DNA from: Lytechinus pictus
Taxonomy: Eukaryota > Echinodermata > Echinoidea > Temnopleuroida > Toxopneustidae
Length of the DNA stretch: 64,000 nucleotides
Direction of reading: 5' to 3'
Assembly (NCBI RefSeq): GCF_037042905.1
Contig: NC_087247.1
Span: 56,691,920 to 56,755,919, forward strand
Every line of letters starts with the position of its first letter. Position 1 is the stretch's first letter. The translations under genes were made by a program, and so were the position numbers. Below are positions 51,101-59,927 of the stretch, piece by piece. The notes under the pieces were generated by a model. It made no database searches and was not told the DNA's origin. It saw nothing but the letters and a program-made list of their open reading frames with translations.

Positions 51101-53054
51101 ATAGCGGAATCCGTCGATGTGTGTGGGTTCTAGGGGGGGTTCCATTCTGGTATTCTGATAAAATATTGTAATACATAACAAATAGTTTAACATTTTCTTC
51201 TGAATATCTTAACATAATTATCAAGTATGTTTTATTCAGTTTTACCGATCATAACCCAGGTTTCTTTTTTACATTTAAGGTGACCACAGGGAAAAAATTA
51301 TGAAAAGACGGGGAAAAAACTTGCCGATGTTTACGTCGCCATCTTGTTCTCTTTGTTAGTAGTAAGTCACGAGACGCATATTAGCTAAGCCACGAGGTGC
51401 ATATAGAAGGCGGCAGACTCTATGCGTCTCCTAGCTTAGCTACTAACAAAGAGAACAAAATGGCCACGTAAACATCGGCAAGTTTTTTCCCGTCTTATAA
51501 TATATTTCTCATTTTTGTCTCGCCCACCAGAGGTGAAGGCGAGACTTAGGGATCCAAATGTCGTCCGTCCGTCACAATCCTAATGACACATAACTCCACA
51601 ACCGTAAGTCGCTTTTCAACCAAACTTGGATGGTAGATGAACTTGGGGACCTGCATGTTATGCTGCAGTCGGAGGTCACATGGTAAGGTCAAAGGTCATT
51701 TTCAGGTCAACGTTAAAGTTTACATACAAGACTCTTATTACACCTAACTCTGCAACCGTAAGTCGCTTTTCAACCAAACTTGGATGGTAGATGGACTTGG
51801 GGGACCTGCATGTTATGCTGCAGTCGGACGTCACATGATAAGGTCAAAGGTCATTTTTAGGTCAACGTTAAAGTTTACATGCAAGACTCTCTTATGATAC
51901 CTAACTCTGCAACCGTATGTCACTGGATGGTAGATGGACTTGGGGGTCCTGCATGTTATGCTGCAGTCGAAGGTCACATGAAAAGGTCAAAGGTCATTTT
52001 TAGGTCAACGTTAAAGTTTACATGCAAGACTCTCTTATGACACCTAACTCCGCAACCGTAAGTCACTTTTCAACCAAACTTGGATGGTGGATGGACTTGG
52101 GGGACCTGCATGTTATGCTGCAGTCGGAGGTCACATGGTAAGGTCAAAGGTCATTTTCAGGTCAACATTAAAGTTTACGTGCAAGGCTCTTATGAAAAGT
52201 GTAATTCCATCCCAGTCATTTCACAATGAAGTTTTGATACAATTCTGTTGCGTGCCCTCGCAAATCACGATATTTCTGGTTATTTTCATAAGTGGGCGAC
52301 ACACAAATTCGCTTTTGCCTTGTTTTCTAATGAATGTTTGTTAAAAAATAAAAATCAATATAAATAAAAAAAAATTAAATCAATATTGTATAATCTGTGA
52401 CTTTTTGTACTTCCCTGTTCGTGAATTCATTTACCGACCGGCACAACACTGGCGGATTCCGGAACAAAAAAAAATCTGACATGACTAGGGCCTAGAAAAT
52501 ACCTTATATTATGTGCCAACTGATTTCCTTTTTCAATTTGTAATAATTGTAATAATCCATATACCTTACTGGCTCCTGATGTATGGAAAATAATCATTTA
52601 ACTCAAGTGCAGATACACGTAGAAGAAACCCCAAATCAAGATTTCTCAATTAATAAAATCTTCCCAATATTATTCATGTGCTAATTTTGAATCAATCTAA
52701 ATGAAATCAATCAATCTATCTACGTAATCCCTCTGTATCTATCAGATACATAACTCATTGTAGTTAGATTAAATTTTGGGGCATTTTTGTGACCATTATT
52801 GGCTCATTGATTTACAGTGTATGTCTTATGATATGTATCTGTGAATATCTCTATGTTATCTGTATTTACAGGTGAACGAGGTACAGAAGTTGAGCCGTCA
52901 GCATAAGGAGCTGATCCAAGCAGCCATTACTAATGCTGAGAAAGTCATGGCTGGAAAGTTCTCCAAGAATCAATATGTAGACATTGACAAGGCTACTACA
53001 GCAAAGCGTACTGAGCTTGAAACCAAGATAGAGGCTTTGCTTGGCAACTTTTAA
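35886..53054 (+). CDS. RPN1: RPN1, ribophorin I, oligosaccharyltransferase subunit 1 (complete, 12 coding exons)
   Basis: Noncatalytic subunit of the ER oligosaccharyltransferase, which transfers N-glycans to nascent proteins. Exons: 35886-36143, 43099-43160, 45621-45819, 46273-46383, 46857-47063, 47435-47627, 47847-47946, 48860-48998, 49859-49978, 50199-50334, 50781-50890, 52872-53054. They join in frame to 605 codons; human has 607. Residues 1-20 form a signal peptide. The lumenal domain contains near-identical blocks such as [32 protein letters not shown] and [14 protein letters not shown]. The single membrane segment is about 438-455, followed by a cytosolic helical region of about 150 residues. 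It lies head-to-tail downstream of RTCB, with 9.6 kb between. The 7-kb intron 1 is almost all repeats. No breaks are seen. Confidence 0.97.
36253..36670. mobile_element. 418-bp MITE-like element, RPN1 intron 1
   Basis: CCCCAAGTCTGCGCAC at the left is exactly inverted as GTGCGCAGACTTGGGG at the right. The interior is noncoding and AT-rich. No clear target duplication was found. Confidence 0.65.
36683..37371. mobile_element. TIR element, ends ACGAGTGGATACCATG
   Basis: The left end ACGAGTGGATACCATG is exactly inverted at the right (CATGGTATCCACTCGT). It is noncoding, with short repeated phrases (AAAAGGATGTC, AAAGGGTATC, TTAGGGTGC). Confidence 0.7.
37408..37935. mobile_element. long inverted repeat with a 60-bp perfect palindrome
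   Basis: The left arm (about 37420-37618) and right arm (about 37697-37925) are inverted copies sharing AATGGGGTCGCAATAG, CTCCAAATAAAAGG, TTATGCACTTACCT and TGGACCCTCAAAAAAAAGG. The loop is about 80 bases. In the right arm 37834-37893 is by itself a perfect 60-bp palindrome centred on ACTAGT. The outer parts also pair (GGACTCRTC near both edges). No protein is recognised. Confidence 0.8.
38418..39682. mobile_element. 1.27-kb element flanked by TTAA, RPN1 intron 1
   Basis: Ends AGGGGAATCCAGCC / GGTTGGATTCCCCT with TTAA on both sides (38414-38417, 39683-39686), the signature of piggyBac- or Kolobok-type insertion. It is nonautonomous and contains a nested element. Confidence 0.75.
38916..39590. 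mobile_element. nested TIR element with repeated AACCCCGTACTAT words
   Basis: CCCTTTTTACACA at the left pairs with TGTGTAAAAAGGG at the right. AACCCCGTACTAT/ATAGTACGGGGTT words recur in both orientations through the interior, so the whole unit can fold on itself repeatedly. Confidence 0.75.
40160..42225. repeat. degenerate tandem array of about 370-bp units carrying GTTGCCATGGCAAC
   Basis: Four to five units share AAATTCAAGYATTACCAAGGCAACATCA-like, ATGACTGGTCAAAC-like and CACCTGTCCATAAT-like segments. Each has the palindrome GTTGCCATGGCAA[C/T] near both ends. Exact GTTGCCATGGCAAC copies are at 40177-40190, 40517-40530, 41276-41289 and 42037-42050. Copies ending in T are at 40760-40773, 41515-41528 and 41884-41897. 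It is interrupted by a TTAA element. Confidence 0.8.
40821..41178. mobile_element. 358-bp TTAA-flanked MITE inside the X-box array
   Basis: Left end AGGTATTGTTTAAC and right end GTTAACCAATCACT are inverted copies with a few differences. TTAA is on both sides (40817-40820, 41179-41182). It interrupts a unit that is continuous elsewhere in the array. Confidence 0.7.
42226..42510. repeat. six tandem copies of a 48-50 bp unit
   Basis: Each unit starts AACCGGGTCTGGAAAAAAG, then ACTTTGGAC and a TATAATTTT segment. Units alternate between two subtypes (TTGCATTATAATTTT...AATT and TATATTATAATTTT...AAAC), suggesting amplification as a dimer. The last copy is decayed. Confidence 0.9.
42555..42668. repeat. 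short tandem repeat TTATTACATTTGTGGG
   Basis: Five imperfect copies of TTATTACATTTGTGGG with variable spacers of 0-12 bases, next to the 49-bp array. Confidence 0.8.
43099..43160 (+). CDS. RPN1: RPN1 coding exon 2
   Basis: A 62-base exon from CATTACAG/ACTGG to AACA/GTAAGT. It encodes a variable acidic stretch ([18 protein letters not shown]) that aligns with the poorly conserved part of human ribophorin I. It was accepted because phases match on both sides. Confidence 0.88.
43261..45045. mobile_element. 1.8-kb hAT-like element, RPN1 intron 2
   Basis: The left end (CA)GGGCTCGAAATTAGC and right end GAGAGCCCTG match common hAT termini. AGTCTCCA occurs outside both ends (43253-43260, 45046-45053), with the left CA shared. 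GGTTGCC/GGCAACC subterminal words are present at both ends. Two exact DR1 sites lie inside (44084-44096, 44228-44240). No transposase was found. Confidence 0.75.
45054..45436. repeat. AGGTCA-rich repeat, 3' fragment (copy 3)
   Basis: The last two or three units and the end (ATGCAGGCAAGACTGCCAGA) of the family seen at 8575-10174 and 18443-19456. The left part is missing next to the hAT-like element. DR1-like sites here carry one mismatch. Confidence 0.75.
45621..45819 (+). CDS. RPN1: RPN1 coding exon 3
   Basis: Encodes [20 protein letters not shown] and the YATKTQTTK block. Phase 2 in, phase 0 out (AAG/GTAATA). Confidence 0.95.
45901..46182. repeat. recent 141-bp tandem duplication, RPN1 intron 3
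   Basis: ATGATCAGTTAACATTACC and the next ~120 bases occur at 45901 and again at 46042, with only a few differences. It contains no coding sequence. Confidence 0.92.
46273..46383 (+). CDS. RPN1: RPN1 coding exon 4
   Basis: 37 codons, phase 0 at both ends, encoding [13 protein letters not shown] and the YGPYEDV block. The acceptor is TTTTCCACAG and the donor GAG/GTAATA. Confidence 0.93.
46857..47063 (+). CDS. RPN1: RPN1 coding exon 5
   Basis: 69 codons in phase 0. It contains [20 protein letters not shown], a conserved N-glycosylation sequon (NNS), and the FSRYDYQR motif. The donor is AAG/GTAAAG. Confidence 0.96.
47435..47627 (+). CDS. RPN1: RPN1 coding exon 6
   Basis: Encodes [20 protein letters not shown], then [16 protein letters not shown] and [10 protein letters not shown], among the most conserved parts of the lumenal domain. 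The acceptor is AAATAG and the donor TCAG/GTAAAG. Confidence 0.96.
47847..47946 (+). CDS. RPN1: RPN1 coding exon 7
   Basis: Encodes [18 protein letters not shown] and the KIILPEGSK block. Phase 1 in, phase 2 out at CCAA/GTAAGA. Confidence 0.94.
48860..48998 (+). CDS. RPN1: RPN1 coding exon 8
   Basis: Encodes [17 protein letters not shown] and KLVEQHI, the end of the lumenal domain. The acceptor is ATCTTCAG and the donor GAA/GTAAGT. Confidence 0.95.
49205..49512. repeat. truncated relative of the 2725-3449 element
   Basis: Shares the order GCATAAATTAGCATAATTAA, CATGCCAATTTTC, GATCGGTGGCCGAGATCT and a terminal TTAGGGTT with the intron 1 element of RTCB. A 12-base G run and an 18-base C run face each other (49434-49472). 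Confidence 0.65.
49859..49978 (+). CDS. RPN1: RPN1 coding exon 9 (transmembrane segment)
   Basis: Codons 424-463. After the conserved LLLQEPLL comes the single hydrophobic span (residues 438-455), then RMDFSISK at the cytosolic face, as in human ribophorin I. Confidence 0.96.
50199..50334 (+). CDS. RPN1: RPN1 coding exon 10
   Basis: Start of the cytosolic helical region ([11 protein letters not shown], then [11 protein letters not shown]). The donor AACG/GTACAT is weaker than the others, but the phase fits exon 11. Confidence 0.92.
50781..50890 (+). CDS. RPN1: RPN1 coding exon 11
   Basis: Encodes a helical stretch ([20 protein letters not shown]) aligned to the human cytosolic tail. It ends in phase 0 at AAG/GTATGC. 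Confidence 0.92.
51305..51496. mobile_element. 192-bp foldback MITE, RPN1 intron 11
   Basis: AAGACGGGGAAAAAACTTGC at the left pairs almost perfectly with the right end. The arms run about 60 bases to the CTTTGTTAGTAG / CTACTAACAAAG words, with a loop of about 75 bases. Confidence 0.85.
51512..52320. repeat. second AGGTCA-rich tandem family, four units of about 155 bp
   Basis: Starts TTTTGTCTCGCCCACC and ends with the inverted GTGGGCGACACACAAA. Four units share GCAACCGTAAGTC, CAACCAAACTTGGATGG and GCATGTTATGCTGCAGTCGG. Each has an exact DR1 site: 51686-51698, 51841-51853, 51984-51996, 52141-52153. It is built like the other family (GTCTCGCC ends, AGGTCA body), but the rest of the unit differs. 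Confidence 0.85.
52872..53054 (+). CDS. RPN1: RPN1 coding exon 12 and stop
   Basis: 60 codons plus TAA, with [16 protein letters not shown] and [10 protein letters not shown] aligning with the human C terminus. The acceptor is TATTTACAG. Confidence 0.95.
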   Translation: MNEVQKLSRQHKELIQAAITNAEKVMAGKFSKNQYVDIDKATTAKRTELETKIEALLGNF

Positions 53055-53879
53055 ATCACTTAAGATTCTGTTAGAGTGACTTAATAGTTGATGTAATAGT
53101 AACAAATTCTTTTCTTTTTTAAAAAGAGAACTTTCCATGAATTGTTATGTTTGAATTTGAAATATTTCTTATTTCAGGCAGCAGTAGTGTGTAGATTTTT
53201 TTGGGTTCATCCACAATATCATGTAGATAGAAGGGGTGATGGTAAATACATGAATTACTTTATTGAAGGTATGTTGACATCTTTGAAACTACTCTTAGTT
53301 TATAATGCAAGTAGACAATAACAAACAAACCAAAACAAAATTGCTGGTTGTGATGTGCTAAAAAGATAATGTGGGATCTTTAAACTTATGAATATTGATC
53401 ATGTGGGATAGGATTGCCAGCCATGAAAAAGAAAAGTCGTAAGTATAGCATGGCTTATAGAGCAGTATAGGATCACAACATCCTAGTTTCAGTTACCATC
53501 TTACATCAAAGCCAGACTTTATTTAATGAAATGTAATTCATATATGAATCAAACTTCTTTTTATAATTTCTCTCTTGTTTGTGGAGGGGGTGGCTCATGG
53601 AGAAATGATTTCGTGACATATTTCTAAACCATGAATTTTGGTGGATCCTTCATTAAAGAAATATTTGAATATTATGCTGAACTATTCATAGTTACTTGAG
53701 CGATAGTTTGCGACCATTTGGTCACAATAATTGTTGCACAGAATCGCAACCAATTGTGAAAGGGGCTTTAAGTTTGCATTGTTGAAAATAATATCTAGTA
53801 CCTGAATTAACTAAGCATCATGGTTCCTTGAAATCTGTGCATAATGTTCATAAATGATTGTCCTGTCAATTACTGCTTC

Positions 53880-53885
53880 AATAAA
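53880..53885 (+). promoter_or_regulatory. candidate RPN1 poly-A signal AATAAA
   Basis: AATAAA about 825 bases past the RPN1 stop, in non-repetitive DNA. It is a reasonable end for the transcript, but there is no sequence proof that it is used. Confidence 0.35.
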
Positions 53886-54360
53886 TGCTCACAGCTGTAT
53901 TGGTATCATAAATTTTGTGTGAGATATTTTATGCTGCGTAAAGATGGAAGTCCGCTGATATCGAGTCTTTAAAAAAAAAAGAATGATAAAGTTTTTTTAC
54001 AAAAAGTTGAGCAATTTTCAGTCCAGCTCTGGTGCATTTTGTGAGCTTGTCAACTAGTTGCTGTTCTTATAAGAAACAAAGAATAATCAACCTCTTGAGA
54101 TAATTCTGTCAATTTGATCATTGGAACTGATTAGTCTTTCCTTCAACTGAGTTTTTTTTTTATGGGGGGGGGGGGGTAATATTAAAAGTGTATATTAATA
54201 TACACAATAGAGAAGAAACTTTGAATTCATGATATCTCATGTACAGGACAACACCGATATATTCTGCAATGGATGTTGAAAAGTTATGAATATTCTTTGA
54301 TTGATGACAACTCTGAATGTCCTATTATACTTTTCATCCTTAATATTTTTAACTCCCAAT

Positions 54361-54407
54361 ATAAGGGGAGTATGCAATGGGAGACTCCCATTGCATACTC
54401 CCCTTAT
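54361..54407. repeat. perfect 23-bp inverted repeat with 1-base centre
   Basis: ATAAGGGGAGTATGCAATGG... is followed after one A by its exact reverse complement (arms 54361-54383 and 54385-54407). There is no T run after it and no neighbouring gene end. Confidence 0.95.
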
Positions 54408-55599
54408 TTCAGAGTTTTTTAGTCTTTAAATTGTTAATTTTTACCATTAAATGGGTCAATTGAATGAAATAGAGCAATTAAAGAATGAGATAAATGATTG
54501 AGAGATTGAATTAAGAAAATGAGCAAATGAATGATTCAGCAAATGCTAAAGAGATGAATAAGGAAATTGTTGATTTAGCCCGATACAAATGAATGATTGC
54601 AGTGAGAAATAGAATTGAAGCAAAATACCAGTCACGAACTTATACCATATATGTACATTACATTTGTCTTTTTCAGTATGTTAATTCGAAATCAAACAAA
54701 TATTTTGTATTAATATAATAACCTGCAATTAATAATGTGTAAAATCAACTCCCAGTCTTCTAAGGCGTCAAAATAGCCCAGTCGTTTTAGGGTTAAGTAC
54801 TTAAAACAGCCATAGCTTTCTTATTCCTTGTCCGATTTCTTTCACCGTTGTGGGTTTTTTTCTTATTTTCTCCTCTCATACACGTCATTTTATACCAAAA
54901 TTTGATTCCCTTTAATGTTATTTGTAATGAGACTCCGAAGACTGGTGATTGCGGTTTTATGAAATATTGCCCAATGATGCAACTGACTACTGATCGATGT
55001 GCAGTTGGATGAGAGAAGGATTGGATGAATGTAAGAATTAAAAGATTGAATAAAAGCAAGGGGAAGCAAAAACTAAATAGTACCGGTGAACAATCCAGAG
55101 CACCCCCCCCCCCACCACCACCAATCCCCTCCCCTTGTCACCCACCTCAACGACTTGAACCTAAAACTTGTGTTGCTGTGATGTAACTTGATGTGATCTG
55201 CTTTCCAACTCATGACATTCAGCATCATCATAATCATCGATGTCATTAATTACAGTTATGTCATTATTACCAAATCGTTATCACCTGCATTTTCATTAAA
55301 ATTATGATCATGCCATCAAAGCAATCGTAATTTGGCCATCATTTTCTGGCTACAATTATCTTTCCTCATAATTTTAAACCATCGTCGCCATCACAAACAC
55401 CATCTTTACCCCACCTTCATTATCATAAATGTATTAGGTTTTACCTTCACTATATCATCATCATCGTCGTTACCATCATCTGAAATGAAAGGGATCCCAG
55501 TCACCACCGACCACCACCATCCTAATAAAAATCCCAATTATAATCACTGTCACAATCGCCATCATAATTATCATAGTCATCACCACCGCATGTTTTACC

Positions 55600-57171
55600 C
55601 TGCGGCGTAACAGGGGTTGGTGGCCAGGGGGGGGGGGGGGGGGGGGCAAGAGCCAAAAATTTCCCGGTCATATCATGGTATGAACAGGCGTAATGGTGTA
55701 ATGAGGCGACTATTTTGAGAAGGCCAGATATTGCGTATCGGGCGAGCGAAGCGAGCGAGCAAAAATTTTGACCTTTTAATAAAAAAATCAAAGTTTGTGA
55801 TAGATTTTGACATGATATCCAGAGAATAATATATTTCACTCTTCTCTCTTTAAATTCCCTTTTTTGTGGTCTGTACGCCACTGTGAACAGGATTCTTTGG
55901 GGCAGTAGCGTGAAGAGTAAAAAAAAATAAAACGAGGGGCGCAGTATAGCACATGTGCTGCTTTATATAAGTTCCGAGCGAAGCGAGCGAGAAAAAAATC
56001 ACCTTTTCATGAGAATCAAACTTTGAGCTATTTTTTGACATTATAGGCCTATTCAGTAAATAAAATCATATCCTACACTTTTCCTTTGCTTTTCTTTCCT
56101 CCTTTTTTTGTTGTTCTTGTTTGTAGAACTTTTTGGGGCCATGGCCCAACCTTTCCATACGCAGTGCTGTGCGGTTGGGGTCCGGGGCGGAGCCCCCGGA
56201 ACTTCTTGATATCAAAGCCATTTAAACCTTGCAGATTGCCGCTATTTTTATCAAATCGCGGGCATATACAGAATATAGCTTTTACACAACACATTTATTC
56301 AACCCATTTGCGTAATGAACCAAATATTTTGAGGGGGCAAAACATAGCAATGTGGGAAAATTTGTAAAAAATTGTAAAAAGTCGCCAGAGTGCAAAGCGA
56401 GCTGGAAAAAAAATTGCCTATTGAAATTAAATTATAATTATGTGGTAGATTTTTCCATTATATTCAACAAATAACAAATGTCATTGTTTTCATTCATTTC
56501 ATTATACGTTATAATATGATATAATTTCTTTTATTTCCTCTTGGGTATGGAACCAAGACCCCCCCCCCCCCGCGCGCCTGTATGCCAGTGATTGTACGGG
56601 GGGCGTTATAGAGCCATTTGAAGGTTATAAATGAAGAGCCCCTACTGCCTGGGGTCTGGGGCAAAGCCCCGGTAGCTTATTTGCATAAAATTTAGCAAGC
56701 TTATAGCACAATGTTGTATGCAGTCCATCTTTTTCCCCGTTCTTTAATTTCAATCATCGACAGCCCGGTCGTGTTATTATTTTTTGTGGTCCCTTTTCTT
56801 TGTTTTCTAATTTAGCTTTTGACTAATTACATTCTACCTTTGTTTCCCCGCTATTGTTTGCCATTTTGTCATCTTTAATTTATTTCCCACCGTGCTATTG
56901 CATTACATAGGCCTATTTCGGAAAGATTTGTTCTTTCTCAAATGTTCTTTTTTCGTACATTTTCCCGCTTTCCTACCTTTTCCATTAAAAAAAAAAGTTT
57001 TTTCTTCGTTTTCTTTTGACTTTTCCCTTTTTCTTTCCTTTTCCTCCTTTCCTTTCCCCCCTTTCCTCCCCCTTTCTTTCTCCCTCTTTTTTTATTTTTC
57101 CCGTTTTTCTCTTATTTTCCCGGTGAAATCCGCCAGGGGGCAGCTTGCCCCCCCTCCCTGTTACGCCACTG
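55600..57171. mobile_element. 1.57-kb hAT-like element, TSD GTTTTACC
   Basis: Left end CTGCGGCGTAACAGGG and right end CCCTGTTACGCCACTG; GTTTTACC is exact on both sides (55592-55599, 57172-57179). A G run of about 20 lies near the left end, with CCCCCC blocks near the right. It carries GAGCGAAGCGAGCGAG islands (about 55743, 55975) like the 30923 element. Noncoding. Confidence 0.85.
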
Positions 57172-57289
57172 GTTTTACCCTATATTTCATAAGTCCTTAT
57201 AAGGTATTTCTCATACTCTGTAAGATTGAGAAGGCAAGCCTGAGCACAGCAGACACAATCTTACTCCTGTGATCTCTTGAAATCGTGTA

Positions 57290-57475
57290 CATCTTTGTTT
57301 CCCTTGCCCCTTCCCCTTCTCTCTCCCTCTCTCTCTCTCTTCCTTTCGTCATCCCACTCCTCCCACCCCCCCTCTCCCCCTCTCCCTTTCGTCATCCCAC
57401 TCCTCCCGCCCCCCCCCCCCCTCTCTCTCTCTGTCCTCCCTGCCACACCCTTCACTCCCTCTCACCAATTTCAGA
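57290..57475. repeat. CT/CCCT-rich simple repeat
   Basis: Pyrimidine-rich on the + strand with a partly duplicated block (TTTCGTCATCCCACTCCTCCC at about 57344 and 57388) and a 12-base C run. Frames across it are artefacts. Confidence 0.85.
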
Positions 57476-57479
57476 CAAA

Positions 57480-59927
57480 GAGGCATTACTGTTTGGTAAT
57501 CTTTCCCATCTTTTTAACTCCTCTTCAAGAAACGTTAACATAACTTTTTGCACAGTATAAATGCAACGACAGTATTGTGCTCATGGGCATGTAATAGTCT
57601 TTTATTAGGAAGGTCTGCCAAAAGTAACACCGTAATACAGTCTCCAAACTCCTTCAATTACAACTAACCATGTTTACTGCATGGTCTTAAAGAGTGAGAT
57701 AGGCATCCAAGAATATTGCGACAACCATTTGCTTAAGCTATTAAGCTATAGGTCTTGTGAGGAGTGTGGGGCATCCCAAGTACATATCTCAAATAGTTTC
57801 ATTAATGGGATAACCATGAACGAAGTCCCACACACCGGGTTTAAATTTACTTGATCTGGATGAGCCCCTTCATAAGTATATGATCCGCATGCATTTAAGA
57901 CTGCAATAGGCACAGAGACTCGGGATAATATTACAAGACGTCTTTCCCAAATACTATTATCAATATATTTTACATTGTTTTAGAACATTAGACCTCATTT
58001 TCTGTATTTGAAAATCATGCTAATGATAAATGCACTTTATTTCGCTTCCAATAGTCTTCCTACCGGTAGCCTATATTTCTTTCATCCTGTGCGAATACTT
58101 TTTTTTCTGACCAGTGAGGTAATCAGTTACTACAAAAATAATCAAAGAATTGATAATTCACTTGAATGTTATCAAATTGAATGGATCAAATATCAAATCA
58201 CAATTTCATCACCTTGTCCCTCGGATGTTTATCACAAATGGCACTTACAATCATTTCATTCGTTAGCAAAATCTTTTTTTACAATTGATTCACTTTAAAA
58301 GGCACATTTCTTCATAATATTCAACAAAACATTTAAACATTTAATCTTGCATCGTCGGAATAATCATAATAAAAAAGACATTTATTTTACTTACAAATGA
58401 TGATCGTCAGTTCTATATTAATACACAGGTCATTACGACGTTTAAAGTTTTCTGAAAACGTTTATAAATATTCATCCAGGCATGGTGTTCGGCAAGTTAG
58501 GTGCACGGTTGTAAAAAAAAAAAAAAGAGGATTGTATTATTCGAGCTTTCACCCAAAGAAAGCATTATTCATATCAACATCATCACATTATGTCGACTGC
58601 AAGATTAATAGCTCACAGGAAGAACTTACCAAATAGGAAGAAAACATTTTTTTTTAAGATAAATATTCGATCAAACATTTATATATAAATGCACTATTTA
58701 CACTTACATTTACACCAGATTTGAAATAATCTGAACTTAATAATAATGAATACCAAATCACATAAACACATATACGCTGTAGTTACTTAAATCAATAATG
58801 GAAATCTATTGAAAATTTTAGAAAAATGACTAGCAGGGTCATTCTCTGGACATGATTTATTATTCATAAATTCTTCGTTCTAAAGAAAAACGTGATATAT
58901 TTGTCAGGTATGTCTCCAATCCCCCCGCGAAAAAATGTCATAAGAAAAATCACGGTTAAAACCGGAATATTATTCATCTCAAAACGTGTAAATGGTAGCA
59001 CGTGCATGCTACACTCTTTAGGATAGGTGAAGATAACCTATATCTTTGGTGGTTATGTGTCTGATCAATAGATATTGATGGAGGTTGAATAATTTGATGA
59101 TCACTATTATGACAATTATTCATTAAATTGTATCCTACCAGAATTTTGATTGATCTCAGGATTTGGGGGGCCAATGACATTCATCAAAACTTTGTTTGTT
59201 TTGACCAATCCTTTCTAAGAATGTATTTATTCACTTTTTAAATCCATAATCTGGTGAGAGGTGTTCGTGAGATTCATGGACAAGAGATCCTTTATACCAG
59301 TATCGCCATACAAAGTTGCCATATATCAAAGTAACATTTCCGCCATATAAAATTTCATGTGTCTCGAAATGAAATTCATATAATTACATCTGAATGCAAT
59401 ATTATCAAGTAGTATTAAGAATACAGACTTACATTAAAGGCATATCACCCGTCACATCAAATCAGATAACTTAATGCAGAAGATAGGCAAGATCGATCTG
59501 TCTTTCTATACATTGTGAATATGATGTGAGCTCTATTATCCTACTATGACTTTGAATATTAACATGAAAGCAATACTTACAAATTTTATTTACTAGTAGG
59601 CCTACTTTACCCCGGGTGCTGTACTTCAAATATACGTCATGCCCGGATGCCACATATGAAAATTCATTTACATTAATAAAAATCGCGGTGGAAAAAAATG
59701 TTAATAACTACTAGTCTTTAGACCATCAAAGACCATCTGATGAGGCAAATTGAAATAATCACTCCAGATTGAAAGACAAGATAATATCACAACAAAGATG
59801 ACTGTTTCATGACAATGTGTTCTTTTTATAAATAAAGTTGTAGCGATGATTATGAACAATGCACAATATGAACGTCAACGACTGTACAACCAAAGGACTT
59901 GTTTTGTTTCGATCAGCAGCCTACAAG
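57480..59927. other. 3' flank and probable 3' UTR of the - strand gene
   Basis: About 2.4 kb with little repeat content downstream of the - strand stop. Several TTTATT words (AATAAA on the - strand) occur. I could not choose a transcript end and saw no coding similarity. Confidence 0.45.

Larger units (their letters stand above)
53055..55591. other. RPN1 3' UTR and intergenic DNA
   Basis: No coding similarity. It contains a G run (54166), a perfect hairpin (54361-54407), a C run (55085) and CAT/ACC-rich DNA (55210-55590). The last gives His/Tyr-rich spurious frames. Confidence 0.6.

Noticed and set aside
55332..55610. His-rich open frame at the CAT/ACC-rich region
   Set aside because: It is explained by simple CAT and CCA repeats, with no start context or conservation.
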